A stretch of DNA of 64,000 nt from Rummeliibacillus sp963792445 (GTDB lineage: Bacteria > Bacillota > Bacilli > Bacillales_A > Planococcaceae), in NCBI GenBank assembly GCA_963792445.1, contig CAWBWO010000014.1:124001-188000 (forward strand), given 5' to 3'. A model generated the notes under the pieces. The model saw nothing but the letters and a program-made list of their open reading frames with translations. It was not told the DNA's origin and made no database searches. Both the position numbers and the translations under genes were made by a program. Positions 8,654 through 21,748 of this stretch are shown here, in pieces. Positions within the stretch are counted from its first letter, which is position 1, and every line of letters begins with the position of its first letter.

Positions 8654-9715
8654 GTGATTAATGAACAACAAGTTCGAGAATTAGTGGGAGAATTAAAAGA
8701 TCCTTTTCTACATAAAACATTAACTGAAACAGGCGGTATTGTTGAGGTTTCAATTAAAGAAGAAAAGGAACATGTCAGTGTAAAAATCGCAATAGCGAAA
8801 ACAAATACACCAGAACAACTTGCTCTTCAAATGGAAATCGTTAATGTATTAAAGGGTGCAGGATGTAAAACAGTTGGGATTCGTTTCTCAGAACTTCCAG
8901 CAGAAGCAATCGAAAAATTCCGGGGTACTGCTACACGAAGAGAAGCACAAGATTTACTTTCCCCATTAAATAAAGTGAAATTTATCTCTATTGCTTCTGG
9001 GAAAGGTGGAGTTGGTAAGTCAACTGTATCTGTTAATTTAGCTGTTGCACTTTCTCGACTAGGAAAAAAAGTTGGACTAATTGATGCAGATATCTATGGT
9101 TTTAGTGTCCCAGATATGATGGGTGTACAAACAATGCCTGTTGTGGAAGAAAATCGTATCATCCCAGTTGAACGCTTTGGTGTGAAGATGATTTCTATGG
9201 GATTCTTTGTAGAAAATAATGCACCAGTTGTATGGCGTGGCCCAATGCTTGGAAAAGTATTAGATCAATTCTTCAAAGATGTGGATTGGGGAGAACTTGA
9301 TTACTTATTATTGGACTTACCTCCAGGTACAGGAGATGTAGCGCTTGATATTCACCAAATGCTACCTGAGTCTAATGAGATTGTAGTAACAACTCCGCAT
9401 CCAACAGCAGCTTTTGTAGCGGCTCGTGCAGGTGCTATGGCAATTAAAACAGAACATAACATTTTAGGTGTTATTGAAAATATGTCTTGGTTCCAATCAA
9501 ACGTATCAGGAGAACGTGAATATGTATTTGGTCAAGGTGGCGGTCCAAAACTAGCTGATGAACTTCGCACAGAATTACTTGGACAAATACCACTAGGCCA
9601 ACCAGATTGGAATGATGTTGACTTTGCTCCATCTGTATATGCAAAGAACCATTCAACTGGACAAATTTATCTTGAAATCGCACAACGTGTAATTGATAAA
9701 TTAGATAAAGAATAA
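8654..9715 (+). CDS. salA: Mrp/NBP35-type P-loop ATPase SalA (ApbC family)
   Basis: An N-terminal MIP18/DUF59-like domain (residues about 1-85) precedes a Mrp ATPase with the deviant Walker A SGKGGVGKST, LIDADIYG and LLLDLPPGTGD. Family members carry Fe-S clusters, or in Bacillus act as SalA, which affects protease gene expression. I chose GTG 8654, preceded by AGAGGAGTG, over an upstream in-frame ATG at 8630 that would swallow that site. At the place where ApbC proteins usually have CxxC (after NMSWF), this protein reads QSNVSG and has no cysteine, so Fe-S scaffolding is doubtful. Confidence 0.9.
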   Translation: MINEQQVRELVGELKDPFLHKTLTETGGIVEVSIKEEKEHVSVKIAIAKTNTPEQLALQMEIVNVLKGAGCKTVGIRFSELPAEAIEKFRGTATRREAQDLLSPLNKVKFISIASGKGGVGKSTVSVNLAVALSRLGKKVGLIDADIYGFSVPDMMGVQTMPVVEENRIIPVERFGVKMISMGFFVENNAPVVWRGPMLGKVLDQFFKDVDWGELDYLLLDLPPGTGDVALDIHQMLPESNEIVVTTPHPTAAFVAARAGAMAIKTEHNILGVIENMSWFQSNVSGEREYVFGQGGGPKLADELRTELLGQIPLGQPDWNDVDFAPSVYAKNHSTGQIYLEIAQRVIDKLDKE

Positions 9716-9716
9716 C

Positions 9717-9754
9717 AAAAAGGGATGAATCCTAAATTGATTCATCCCTTTTTA
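9717..9754. terminator. Terminator between salA and gerD
   Basis: A perfect inverted repeat AAAAGGGATGAATC / GATTCATCCCTTTT lies between the convergent genes and can serve both strands. Confidence 0.88.
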
Positions 9755-10386
9755 TATCGTTTGCTGCTCTTAACCCTGTCCTTGTTTATTATCGGATGAA
9801 CTGCCACCGCCGCCACCCCGCCGCCACCGCCGCCAGAAGATTTCTCACCACTTTTTCCACTGCCAGCAGATTGAATAAGTTTTGACCATTTTTCTTGCAT
9901 CATAGGGCTGTTGATGACTTCTGCGATGACTTTTTGCATTTCTTCTTTATTGTTTGCCGATTTCATTATTTTTTCCAATTGCTTTTGCATATCGGGTTGT
10001 GAGAAGAATTGCTCTAAATCCTTTTGGAAAGAAGCGTCTTTCATCAAATCCTTGAGTAAATCTTGTTGTTCTTTTTTTAAGCTTTTTGCAAAGGTCTCCC
10101 GAAACTTAGGATCTTCAAATTGCTTCTTCCAGTATTCTTCTGCCTTTTTTGAAAGTAGCGTATCCTGGATTGCTGTATTCACATCTTTATGGTCTAGTAC
10201 AAGTAACTCACGTAGTGATTGGTCTTCCAACAATTTTCTAAATACCTTTTTCCCTTCTTCCGTTTGCAATGCATCAAGAGTGGACTTTTTTATATCATCA
10301 TAAGATTGGGTGGATTGTGGAGCAGCTGCGGAACAACCAGACAATACAAGGAGTAGAACTGTGAAACCTAAGGCTTTTTTCAACAT
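9742..10386 (-). CDS. gerD: Spore germination lipoprotein GerD, altered C-terminus by frameshift
   Basis: GerD is a lipoprotein scaffold that clusters nutrient germinant receptors in the spore inner membrane. The N-terminus has a lipobox (LVLSGCS, Cys about 18) and then a long charged helical region (residues about 25-160). A Gly-rich tail begins near residue 180. In the GC-rich Gly codons one base seems to be missing at the CCCC of 9816-9819. The current frame ends at 9742 with an unusual tail. Restoring a base gives a poly-Gly, Ser, Asn, Gln tail ending DNKQGQG at 9770 and 205 residues. The function is probably little affected. Confidence 0.9.
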   Translation of the reverse strand: MLKKALGFTVLLLVLSGCSAAAPQSTQSYDDIKKSTLDALQTEEGKKVFRKLLEDQSLRELLVLDHKDVNTAIQDTLLSKKAEEYWKKQFEDPKFRETFAKSLKKEQQDLLKDLMKDASFQKDLEQFFSQPDMQKQLEKIMKSANNKEEMQKVIAEVINSPMMQEKWSKLIQSAGSGKSGEKSSGGGGGGVAAVAVHPIINKDRVKSSKRYKKG

Positions 10387-10535
10387 ATACCTTCCCTCAC
10401 TTTTTGCATAAGTCGTTTCAATTATTGTTCACAAATGTCGAGGGGAATATGTATGGAATGAGGGAAGAAATAGATTTTTTCGAAATTCGTTGTTAGAATG
10501 AAACAAGAACTTATAAAAACGGAGGCTTTTTAGTC

Positions 10536-11249
10536 GTGACGATACGAAATTGGGTTAAATTTGCTTTTAGAGCACTCATAATTGGTGGGATTGTGACCGG
10601 TTTAATGAGTCTAATCGTTCGTTGGGGCGATTTTTATGCTCTTCAATTTTCAAAAGGTCAATGGGGAGAAGCATTTGGAGCATTATTATGGTTTATCTTT
10701 CTTGGATTTACTATGAGTATGGTTTGCCAAATGGGGTATTTTGCCTATTTAACGGTCCATCAAATAGGTGTTAATATTTGCCGCTCATTAACTTTATGGA
10801 ATTGGGTACAAATATTATTAATGATTATTGCATTATTGGATGTTATTCTTTTCCGTTTCAAGCCATATGCACATAATGCTGGTGACTGGATTCTATACAT
10901 AGGGTTATTACTCGTGTTAATCGCTTCGGCAATTTTGACAGCGATTAAAAAAGTGAAAATGACTGGCAAAAAGCATATCTTGATTTCAGCATTATTCTTT
11001 ATGATTTTTGTAAGTATTATTGAATGGTTAATTGCACTTTGGGTAAGAACATCGGGTGGTAATGAATACATTACTATTTTATTATTCCCAATCATTGCGG
11101 TAAATGCATTCCAACTATTGGAGTTACCAAAGTATAATGCACAATCTGCAGAGGATATAAAGAAACGTGAAGAACGCCGTAATGCACGCAAAGCACAAGA
11201 TAAGAAAAATAATATTGCTAAGAATGGTCAAACATCGAAAACAAAATAA
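10536..11249 (+). CDS. kbaA: KinB-signalling pathway activation protein KbaA
   Basis: Membrane protein needed for full activity of the KinB kinase at the start of the sporulation phosphorelay. The 237-residue protein has about six hydrophobic segments and a very basic C-terminal tail (KKREERRNARKAQ onward). It starts at GTG 10536 after a GGAGG site. The call rests on the membrane profile, the ELPKYNAQS region and the conserved position after gerD. It is followed by a strong terminator. Confidence 0.88.
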   Translation: MTIRNWVKFAFRALIIGGIVTGLMSLIVRWGDFYALQFSKGQWGEAFGALLWFIFLGFTMSMVCQMGYFAYLTVHQIGVNICRSLTLWNWVQILLMIIALLDVILFRFKPYAHNAGDWILYIGLLLVLIASAILTAIKKVKMTGKKHILISALFFMIFVSIIEWLIALWVRTSGGNEYITILLFPIIAVNAFQLLELPKYNAQSAEDIKKREERRNARKAQDKKNNIAKNGQTSKTK

Positions 11250-11267
11250 CAACAAAAAGTCAAAATG

Positions 11268-11316
11268 AAAAAGGGACTACCTAAGTAAGCGATACACTTA
11301 TGGTAGTCCCTTTTTA
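11268..11316 (+). terminator. Terminator after kbaA
   Basis: AAAGGGACTACC pairs with GGTAGTCCCTTT around a 22-base loop and is followed by further T residues. Confidence 0.88.
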
Positions 11317-11342
11317 CAATTAGGCTTAGATTTTTGCCAACT

Positions 11343-12008
11343 TTATTGTGGGGATTTTTTTGTTTTGATTGAGTATCCAAAAATCGTCTCTTCTATAGGT
11401 TGGAAATTATTATTCTCAATTAATTGATTTATTTCTTTCAGTTTAAAACGATCTTCTTGGTGATACGGAATGGCGATGATATCACCTTTTGAAAGTTTTA
11501 ACTCTTCTCTACTTGATAGAATTTTCGAAGCAGCTAACATATTTATTTGTTCCTTCCATAAAACTTTTGTTACATCAGGGAGGAAAACATAATCCTTCGT
11601 TCTAAACCAAAGAGGTGGTTGCTTCATAATGGAGTGAAAAATACTAATTTCCTTTTCAAGTAGAGAAGGATCTGTTTCGTAATAGTCGCTGTTTTTTCCC
11701 AATAATCCTATCGGAATGTTTTTTGATTGGATTACTTTAACTAGTGTAGGCGATCTCTCCAATAAATCCGTGTCGACCATTAATAATGGGTATGGAGTTT
11801 TGGCTTCGTTCAACCACTCGATAAAGTCTGCATCTGCATAGGATAAATCAATTGTTAAAGACATGCCATAGTTTCCCTTGGTTATAACATTAGGTTCATC
11901 TGTTAAACGAAAAACTTCTAATATAGAATTTTTAGAAGGTATAAAGATTAACAGTAAAGCAAGCATAATAATCATCAAAGTAAATATTCTTTTTATCAGG
12001 ATGTTCAC
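11343..12008 (-). CDS. Deacetylase-like protein with degenerate active site
   Basis: A membrane-anchored protein of 221 residues: N-terminal helix at about 7-25, then a soluble part. The layout resembles a polysaccharide deacetylase (NodB) fold, with a MSLTIDLSY strand where TFDDGP would be, LLERSPTLVKVIQ, and LWFRTKDYVF where the RPPGG motif sits. The metal-binding Asp/His residues and the catalytic base are absent, so hydrolysis is unlikely. In Bacillus subtilis the gene after kbaA is the spore deacetylase pdaB; here this pseudo-enzyme occupies the slot on the opposite strand. The relation is an inference from pattern and context. Confidence 0.6.
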   Translation of the reverse strand: MNILIKRIFTLMIIMLALLLIFIPSKNSILEVFRLTDEPNVITKGNYGMSLTIDLSYADADFIEWLNEAKTPYPLLMVDTDLLERSPTLVKVIQSKNIPIGLLGKNSDYYETDPSLLEKEISIFHSIMKQPPLWFRTKDYVFLPDVTKVLWKEQINMLAASKILSSREELKLSKGDIIAIPYHQEDRFKLKEINQLIENNNFQPIEETIFGYSIKTKKSPQ

Positions 12009-12063
12009 CTCCTCGCTATATATATGATTGGTAATAGCATTTTAAAACTTTTTGATATAAGTG

Positions 12064-12092
12064 TTGACAATACATTGAAATCAGCGTATAGT
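12064..12092 (+). promoter_or_regulatory. rRNA promoter P1
   Basis: TTGACA at 12064-12069, a 17-base spacer and TATAGT at 12087-12092 form a near-perfect sigma-A promoter about 260 bases before the 16S gene. Confidence 0.85.
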
Positions 12093-12160
12093 TATCAACG
12101 TTGACTCGTTAAGAGAAAACAATTAATAAATTAAGATTTAGAGATTCTGAAAAAAAGTTT

Positions 12161-12189
12161 TTGACTTTTAAAAACAGATGTGATAAGAT
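12161..12189 (+). promoter_or_regulatory. rRNA promoter P2
   Basis: TTGACT at 12161-12166, a 17-base spacer and TAAGAT at 12184-12189 make a second sigma-A promoter. It is followed by the leader with a TGAAAACTGAACAA antitermination-like box near 12220. Tandem P1/P2 promoters are usual for Bacillus rRNA operons. Confidence 0.82.
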
Positions 12190-12350
12190 ATTTAAGTCGT
12201 TAAGGCGACAAGATATGAACCTTGAAAACTGAACAAGCAAGACGTTAATCAATAAACTTTGATTACTAACTTTTGTTAGTAACAAGGACAAACAATAGAT
12301 ATCATCTTTTGATGATACGCTAGCAAAGCTAATGAGCTTTCAAACTTTAC

Positions 12351-13905
<1,555 letters not shown>

Positions 13906-14082
13906 AATATTTCGGAGATAAGTTCTTGGATCTTATAAGATTAACGCTTGCTGTTCAGTTTTGAAGGCTCATAGCTTTCAAAACATTGTTCTTTGAAAAC
14001 TGGATAAAACGACATTGAAGAAATTCTTAAGTAACACATTTTTTTATATTAAGTTTTAATTTTTTAGGCTTAATAACTTATA

Positions 14083-17013
<2,931 letters not shown>

Positions 17014-17080
17014 AAAGTTTATTTAAGAACTTCAATGAATGTTTATCCAGTTTTGAAAGAACAAATCTTTCTTTTAAATA

Positions 17081-17198
17081 GTCTAGTAATGATGGCAAAG
17101 AGGTCACACCTGTTCCCATGCCGAACACAGAAGTTAAGCTCTTTAGCGCCAATGGTAGTTGGGGGCTGTCCCCCTGCGAGAGTAGGACGTTGCTAGGC
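17081..17198 (+). rRNA. rrf: 5S ribosomal RNA
   Basis: The internal sequences GAGGTCACACCTGTTCCCAT and GAACACAGAAGTTAAGCTC are diagnostic. The 5' GTCTAG pairs with CTAGGC at the 3' end, which sets the borders. It completes the 16S-23S-5S operon. Confidence 0.96.
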
Positions 17199-17203
17199 TT
17201 ACT

Positions 17204-17239
17204 AAGGTACTGCTGAATGATCAGTAGTACCTTTTTTAT
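17204..17239 (+). terminator. Terminator after 5S rRNA
   Basis: AAGGTACTGCTGA pairs with TCAGTAGTACCTT around ATGA and is followed by T residues. Because it lies before the tRNA cluster, those genes need read-through or their own promoter (ATAAT boxes occur near 17405). Confidence 0.88.
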
Positions 17240-17444
17240 ATTAGTATAACAAGCAAAAGATTTGTTAATCAAAATGCTAAATAAGAAGAAAAAAGGATTT
17301 AAATAAAGGGGTTGAAATTACTTTACTTAAATCATTTGTAGATTTAATAAAACAAAATTATCTAATTTTTTAATGAAATTACTTGCAACTTTTTAATATC
17401 CTGTTATAATAATAAATGTGTTAGAGATAATTTAATAATATTGT

Positions 17445-17521
17445 TCCGAAGTAGCTCAGTTGGTAGCAGCATCTGACTGTTAATCAGAGGGTCGCAGGTT
17501 CGAGTCCTGCCTTCGGAGCCA
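17445..17521 (+). tRNA. tRNA-Asn (GTT)
   Basis: Cloverleaf with acceptor TCCGAAG/CTTCGGA, anticodon loop CTGTTAA (anticodon GTT), T-arm GGTTCGAGTCC and an encoded CCA end. Confidence 0.95.
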
Positions 17522-17534
17522 TTTTTTTGTCTGT

Positions 17535-17607
17535 GCTTCCATAGCTCAGTAGGTAGAGTGCTTCCATGGTAAGGAAGAGGTCACCGGTTCGAGCCCGGTT
17601 GGAAGCT
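17535..17607 (+). tRNA. tRNA-Thr (GGT)
   Basis: Acceptor GCTTCCA/TGGAAGC; anticodon stem CTTCC/GGAAG around loop ATGGTAA, anticodon GGT. CCA is not encoded, unlike most of the neighbouring tRNAs. Confidence 0.94.
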
Positions 17608-17717
17608 TACAAATTTTTTAAGCAAAGAAAATTAAATTATTTTTATTTAAGGGTTGCAAAATCTATTGAAAGATGATATTATAATTCTTGTCCTGTTAAA
17701 GACTTAACATTTTTAAA

Positions 17718-17792
17718 GGCCCCTTGGTCAAGCGGTTAAGACACCGCCCTTTCACGGCGGTAACACGAGTTCGAATCTCGTAGGGGTCACCA
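17718..17792 (+). tRNA. tRNA-Glu (TTC)
   Basis: Anticodon stem CCGCC/GGCGG around loop CTTTCAC gives anticodon TTC. The T-arm AGTTCGAATCT and an encoded CCA are present. Confidence 0.95.
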
Positions 17793-17810
17793 CTTAGATT
17801 AATATTTAAT

Positions 17811-17886
17811 GGAGGATTAGCTCAGCTGGGAGAGCATCTGCCTTACAAGCAGAGGGTCGGCGGTTCGATCCCGTCATCCTCCACCA
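17811..17886 (+). tRNA. tRNA-Val (TAC)
   Basis: Acceptor GGAGGAT/ATCCTCC, loop CTTACAA with anticodon TAC, T-loop GGTTCGATCCC and an encoded CCA. Confidence 0.95.
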
Positions 17887-17895
17887 TAATGTTTC

Positions 17896-17979
17896 GGAGG
17901 GGTAGCGAAGAGGCTAAACGCGGCGGACTGTAAATCCGCTCCTTCGGGTTCGGCAGTTCGAATCTGCCCCCCTCCACCA
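17896..17979 (+). tRNA. tRNA-Tyr (GTA)
   Basis: A class II tRNA of 84 nt with a long variable arm (CTCCTTCGGGTTCG). Loop CTGTAAA gives anticodon GTA, and CCA is encoded. Confidence 0.95.
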
Positions 17980-17984
17980 TCTAT

Positions 17985-18059
17985 TGGGGTATAGCCAAGC
18001 GGTAAGGCAACGGATTTTGATTCCGTCATGCCCTGGTTCGAATCCAGGTACCCCAGCCA
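17985..18059 (+). tRNA. tRNA-Gln (TTG)
   Basis: Acceptor TGGGGTA/TACCCCA, loop TTTTGAT with anticodon TTG and an encoded CCA. Confidence 0.95.
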
Positions 18060-18071
18060 TTTTTATTTTTT

Positions 18072-18144
18072 GAGTCATTAGCTCAGTTGGTAGAGCATCT
18101 GACTTTTAATCAGAGGGTCGCTGGTTCGAATCCTGCATGACTCA
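18072..18144 (+). tRNA. tRNA-Lys (TTT)
   Basis: Acceptor GAGTCAT/ATGACTC, loop CTTTTAA with anticodon TTT. CCA is not encoded. It is the last gene of the tRNA cluster. Confidence 0.95.
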
Positions 18145-18153
18145 TTCTTATAA

Positions 18154-18196
18154 ATAAAACCTTCTTCTACTTTTAGAAGAAGGTTTTATTTTTTTA
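18154..18196 (+). terminator. Terminator after the tRNA cluster
   Basis: ATAAAACCTTCTTCTA pairs perfectly with TAGAAGAAGGTTTTAT and leads into a T7 run. Confidence 0.93.
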
Positions 18197-18407
18197 TAGC
18201 TCAGAAATTCTTTAATTTGTTTACCTATAAATCCTGATCGATTTTTAAAGTAGAAGATTGATTCTAAAAATGAATTATTAATCAAGAAGTTTTATGTAAA
18301 AGATAATGATAATTCTGAATTGAATAAAAATACAAAAAACTGTCTTGTTGAGCCATGGATATACCTACAGTTACAATAGAAATAGCTAAAAAAGGGGGTA
18401 TCATTTC

Positions 18408-19313
18408 GTGGAATCATTAAAGATATCAATAATCGGAGTTCCTATGGATATGGGTCAAATGCGAAGGGGCGTAGATATGGGACCAAGTGCAATTCGTTAT
18501 GCTGGTGCATTGGAACGCCTAGAAAGCATTGGACACACAGTAATTGATGAAGGTGATATTATTATTGATCACTCCAAAAAAGAAGAATCACCAGATACAA
18601 AATTGAGAAACTTAGAGGCAGTTATTAATGCCAATATAGAGTTAGCAAATAAAGTACATGATGTGGTTACGACAGGAGGATTTCCATTAGTATTAGGTGG
18701 TGACCATAGTATCGCAATTGGTACGTTAGCTGGAATAGCTGATTACTATGAAAATTTAGGTGTTATTTGGTTCGACGCTCATGCAGATATGAACACTAGT
18801 GAGACATCACCTTCAGGAAATATTCATGGAATGCCTTTAGCTGTTAGTTTAGGGTTAGGACACGATAAGCTAGTCAATATTAGGAATTATGCTCCTAAAG
18901 TTAAACCGGAAAATATTGTAATTATTGGAGCGCGTTCTATTGATGAAGGGGAAAAAAGGTTAATTCATAATAAAGGCATTAAAGTATATACCATGCATGA
19001 GATCGATCGCTTAGGAATGACGGATGTGATACAAGACGCGATTATACATTTAAAAGGTCAGAATGTAGATGGTGTACATTTATCATTAGATCTTGATGGC
19101 ATTGATCCGCTTTATACGCCAGGGGTAGGGACACCAGTACCTGGTGGTATTACTTATCGAGAAAGTCATTTAGCAATGGAGATGTTACAAGAGTCGGGTT
19201 TAATCACTTCAGCAGAGTTTGTAGAGGTTAATCCAATACTTGATGAAAGAAATAAAACAGCAGATGTGGCTGTTGCTTTAATGGGATCACTATTTGGAGA
19301 GACGCTAGTTTAA
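18408..19313 (+). CDS. rocF: Arginase
   Basis: Hydrolyses L-arginine to ornithine and urea with a binuclear manganese centre. The metal-binding motifs GGDHS, FDAHADMN and SLDLDGIDP are all present, plus VPMDMGQMRRGVDMGPSA at the N-terminus. At 301 residues it is normal for bacterial arginase. The start is GTG 18408 after AAGGGGG. It is monocistronic, lies between the tRNA cluster and sigW, and is followed by a hairpin terminator. Confidence 0.96.
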   Translation: MESLKISIIGVPMDMGQMRRGVDMGPSAIRYAGALERLESIGHTVIDEGDIIIDHSKKEESPDTKLRNLEAVINANIELANKVHDVVTTGGFPLVLGGDHSIAIGTLAGIADYYENLGVIWFDAHADMNTSETSPSGNIHGMPLAVSLGLGHDKLVNIRNYAPKVKPENIVIIGARSIDEGEKRLIHNKGIKVYTMHEIDRLGMTDVIQDAIIHLKGQNVDGVHLSLDLDGIDPLYTPGVGTPVPGGITYRESHLAMEMLQESGLITSAEFVEVNPILDERNKTADVAVALMGSLFGETLV

Positions 19314-19321
19314 TTAATCAA

Positions 19322-19353
19322 AAGGATGAGCAAAAAAATGCTTGTCCTTTTTA
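19322..19353 (+). terminator. Terminator after rocF
   Basis: AAGGATGAGCA pairs with TGCTTGTCCTT (one G-U pair), followed by TTT. Confidence 0.8.
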
Positions 19354-19529
19354 TTTGTTTATTTAATGTCTTTTGTAAACTTATTAAGTTAATGTAAATT
19401 TTTAACTAATGTGGCGAATTTAAAAAAGATATAACAAATAAAAGGAAAGTATTGGTATAATGGAATTAATGTCTTTTTAAGAATATGTATATATTACCAG
19501 ACTCTAAAATAAAAAAATATAAAAAGAAA

Positions 19530-19556
19530 TGAAACCCAATGAGGAATCTTTTCGTA
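19530..19556 (+). promoter_or_regulatory. Sigma-W autoregulatory promoter
   Basis: TGAAAC at 19530-19535, a 17-base spacer and CGTA at 19553-19556 match the known sigma-W consensus (TGAAAC, 16-17 bases, CGTA). It lies about 35 bases before the sigW start, as expected for autoregulation. Confidence 0.85.
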
Positions 19557-19590
19557 TATTATAGCAGCCGCATGGCGGAGGGAAAATCAC

Positions 19591-20154
19591 ATGGATGCGT
19601 TAATTAACAAAAGAATAAAGCAAGTGCTGAAAGGTGACCAACATGCGTATTCAGATATTGTGAGCCTCTATCAGCAAAAAGTATATCAAATATGCTACCG
19701 CATGCTTAATAATCAACACGAAGCTGAAGATTTAGCTCAAGAGGCTTTCATACGTGCGTATACAAATTTACACACTTTCGATTTAACACGGAAATTCTCA
19801 ACGTGGTTATTTCGCATAGCTACGAATTTATGTATAGACCGAATAAGGAAAAAGAAACCGGACTATTACTTAGATGCAGAAGTGACAGGTACAGAGGGAC
19901 TTAATATGTATTCTCAAATTTCATCATCGGATCGACTTCCAGAAGAAGAAGTTGAACGAATGGAGTTGCAAGAGAGGATTCAATATGAAATTAATTGCTT
20001 GCCAGATAAGTATCGAACTGTCATTATTCTAAAGTATATTGAGGAATTACCACTACAAGAAATTAGCGAGATTCTGGATATGCCACTTGGAACTGTAAAA
20101 ACACGCATTCACCGAGGACGTGAAGCGCTGAGAAAGCAATTGAGCAAGTTGTAG
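19591..20154 (+). CDS. sigW: ECF sigma factor SigW
   Basis: An extracytoplasmic-function sigma factor of 187 residues controlling the cell-envelope stress regulon (antimicrobial peptide and wall-antibiotic defence). Region 2 (NQHEAEDLAQEAFIRAY) and FSTWLFRIATNLCID contact the -10; region 4 (LPLQEISEILDMPLGTVKTR) contacts the -35. It follows a TGAAAC/CGTA promoter and lies 14 bp before its anti-sigma factor gene. Placement before cdaA-cdaR-glmM is the conserved Bacillus order. Confidence 0.96.
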   Translation: MDALINKRIKQVLKGDQHAYSDIVSLYQQKVYQICYRMLNNQHEAEDLAQEAFIRAYTNLHTFDLTRKFSTWLFRIATNLCIDRIRKKKPDYYLDAEVTGTEGLNMYSQISSSDRLPEEEVERMELQERIQYEINCLPDKYRTVIILKYIEELPLQEISEILDMPLGTVKTRIHRGREALRKQLSKL

Positions 20155-20168
20155 GAGGAGGTTTCACT

Positions 20169-20789
20169 ATGAGTAGATGCCCTGAGCATATTGTGCAATT
20201 TATGCATGAATATCTAGATGGGGATATAAGTCACGAACATGAGCAAGAGCTGAAGGCACATATGCGAAATTGTGAGGATTGCCAAAAGCACATGCAAGAG
20301 TTAACAACTACTATTGCGTTCGTGAAAAGTGCAGCCGTTATCGAAGCACCTCCAAATTTCGTAGAGCATGTTATGCAAAGGCTTCCTAAAAGAAAAATTC
20401 GTAGTAGTGCACAACGATGGTTACGTAGACATCCGATTTTGGTAGCAGCAGCAATGTTCTGCATTTTAATGAGTGCCTCACTTTTTTCAGATTATAAAAA
20501 TGATCAAGAATTTGCGTTTACAAAGCAACCTAACCTACAAGTCGAAGGTCAAACGGTTATTGTCCCTGAAGGCAAAACTGTAAAAGGTGATATTGTTGTA
20601 AAGAATGGGGATATTGTAGTAAAGGGTGAAGTTGATGGGAATATTACCGTTATTAATGGTAAATACATGGCTTCAACTGCAAATGTTACTGGGCAAATAG
20701 AGGAAGTTGATCAAGTCTTTGAATGGCTTTGGTATAAAATTAAAAGCAGTGCCAAAACTGCTTGGTCTTTTATTGATAAAAGTGAATAA
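20169..20789 (+). CDS. rsiW: Anti-sigma-W factor RsiW
   Basis: Membrane-bound inhibitor of SigW that is degraded by regulated proteolysis on envelope stress. The cytosolic N-terminus has the zinc anti-sigma motif H-x3-C-x2-C (HMRNCEDC, residues about 35-42). A single membrane helix (HPILVAAAMFCILMSAS, about 86-103) follows. The outer domain has short repeats such as GDIVVKNGDIVVKG. At 206 residues it is the usual length. AGGAGGAGG precedes the ATG. Confidence 0.95.
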   Translation: MSRCPEHIVQFMHEYLDGDISHEHEQELKAHMRNCEDCQKHMQELTTTIAFVKSAAVIEAPPNFVEHVMQRLPKRKIRSSAQRWLRRHPILVAAAMFCILMSASLFSDYKNDQEFAFTKQPNLQVEGQTVIVPEGKTVKGDIVVKNGDIVVKGEVDGNITVINGKYMASTANVTGQIEEVDQVFEWLWYKIKSSAKTAWSFIDKSE

Positions 20790-20905
20790 ACTAATGGAGA
20801 AGTCTACTTATAAAAAGTGGACTTTTCTGCTTCATACGGGCGGAAAGAATAGTAGTTGTGCTATAATATTTGTATACGTACTCGCTAGAAAAGTGGGGGA
20901 TCCAC

Positions 20906-21748
20906 ATGTCGTTTATTAATGAATTTACACAGTTTACGAACAACCAATGGGTAAGAATTATATTAAATATAATTGATATTTTATTAGTCTGGTTGGTTAT
21001 TTATAATATATTAACACTGATTCGTGGTACGAAAGCGGTTCAGCTATTAAAGGGAATATTCGTCATTATTATCATTCGAATTATTACCGTTTACTTTGGG
21101 CTTACAACCCTAGGCTGGATGACGAAACAGGTTATTGATTATGGGTTCTTAGCAATTATTATTATATTCCAACCTGAATTACGTAGAGCTTTAGAACAAT
21201 TAGGACGAGGTAAGCTGTTTGCTAGAAGTAATTTGCAAGAGGAAGAAGAGCAAGCTCGCTTAATCTCTGCCATGTCTAAGTCGGTTAGTTATATGGCAAA
21301 ACGCCGTATAGGTGCACTAATTTCAATCGAAAGAGAAACAGGTTTAAATGATTATATTGAAACAGGTATTCCAATGTATTCTGAGATTTCATCAGAACTA
21401 TTGATTAATATCTTTATTCCTAATACACCACTTCATGATGGAGCGGTTATTGTTCAAAAAAATAAAGTAGCAGCTGCGGCCTGTTATTTACCTCTCTCAG
21501 AGAGTCCATTCATTTCGAAAGAGCTTGGCACACGTCATCGTGCAGCAATTGGTATTAGTGAAGTAACAGATGCTGTAACGATTATTGTTTCTGAGGAAAC
21601 AGGTGCGATTAGCTTAACCATTAACGGAGATTTACATCGTGATTTATCGATTGAGGAATTTGAATCCCGTCTAAAACGTGTATGGTTTGGAGTAACAACT
21701 ACAGCAATAGGTACCTCCAAATGGAACTGGAGGGGGGATAAAAAGTGA
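20906..21748 (+). CDS. cdaA: Diadenylate cyclase CdaA
   Basis: Makes cyclic di-AMP from two ATP at the membrane. Three N-terminal membrane helices (residues about 10-80) precede a DAC domain with the hallmark DGA (PLHDGAVIV) and RHR (GTRHRAAIG) motifs. I chose ATG 20906 (MSFINEFTQF) over an upstream in-frame ATG at 20870, because GTGGGGGA lies just before it; this gives 280 residues. It is translationally coupled to cdaR and followed by glmM, the conserved CdaA-CdaR-GlmM module. Confidence 0.96.
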   Translation: MSFINEFTQFTNNQWVRIILNIIDILLVWLVIYNILTLIRGTKAVQLLKGIFVIIIIRIITVYFGLTTLGWMTKQVIDYGFLAIIIIFQPELRRALEQLGRGKLFARSNLQEEEEQARLISAMSKSVSYMAKRRIGALISIERETGLNDYIETGIPMYSEISSELLINIFIPNTPLHDGAVIVQKNKVAAAACYLPLSESPFISKELGTRHRAAIGISEVTDAVTIIVSEETGAISLTINGDLHRDLSIEEFESRLKRVWFGVTTTAIGTSKWNWRGDKK

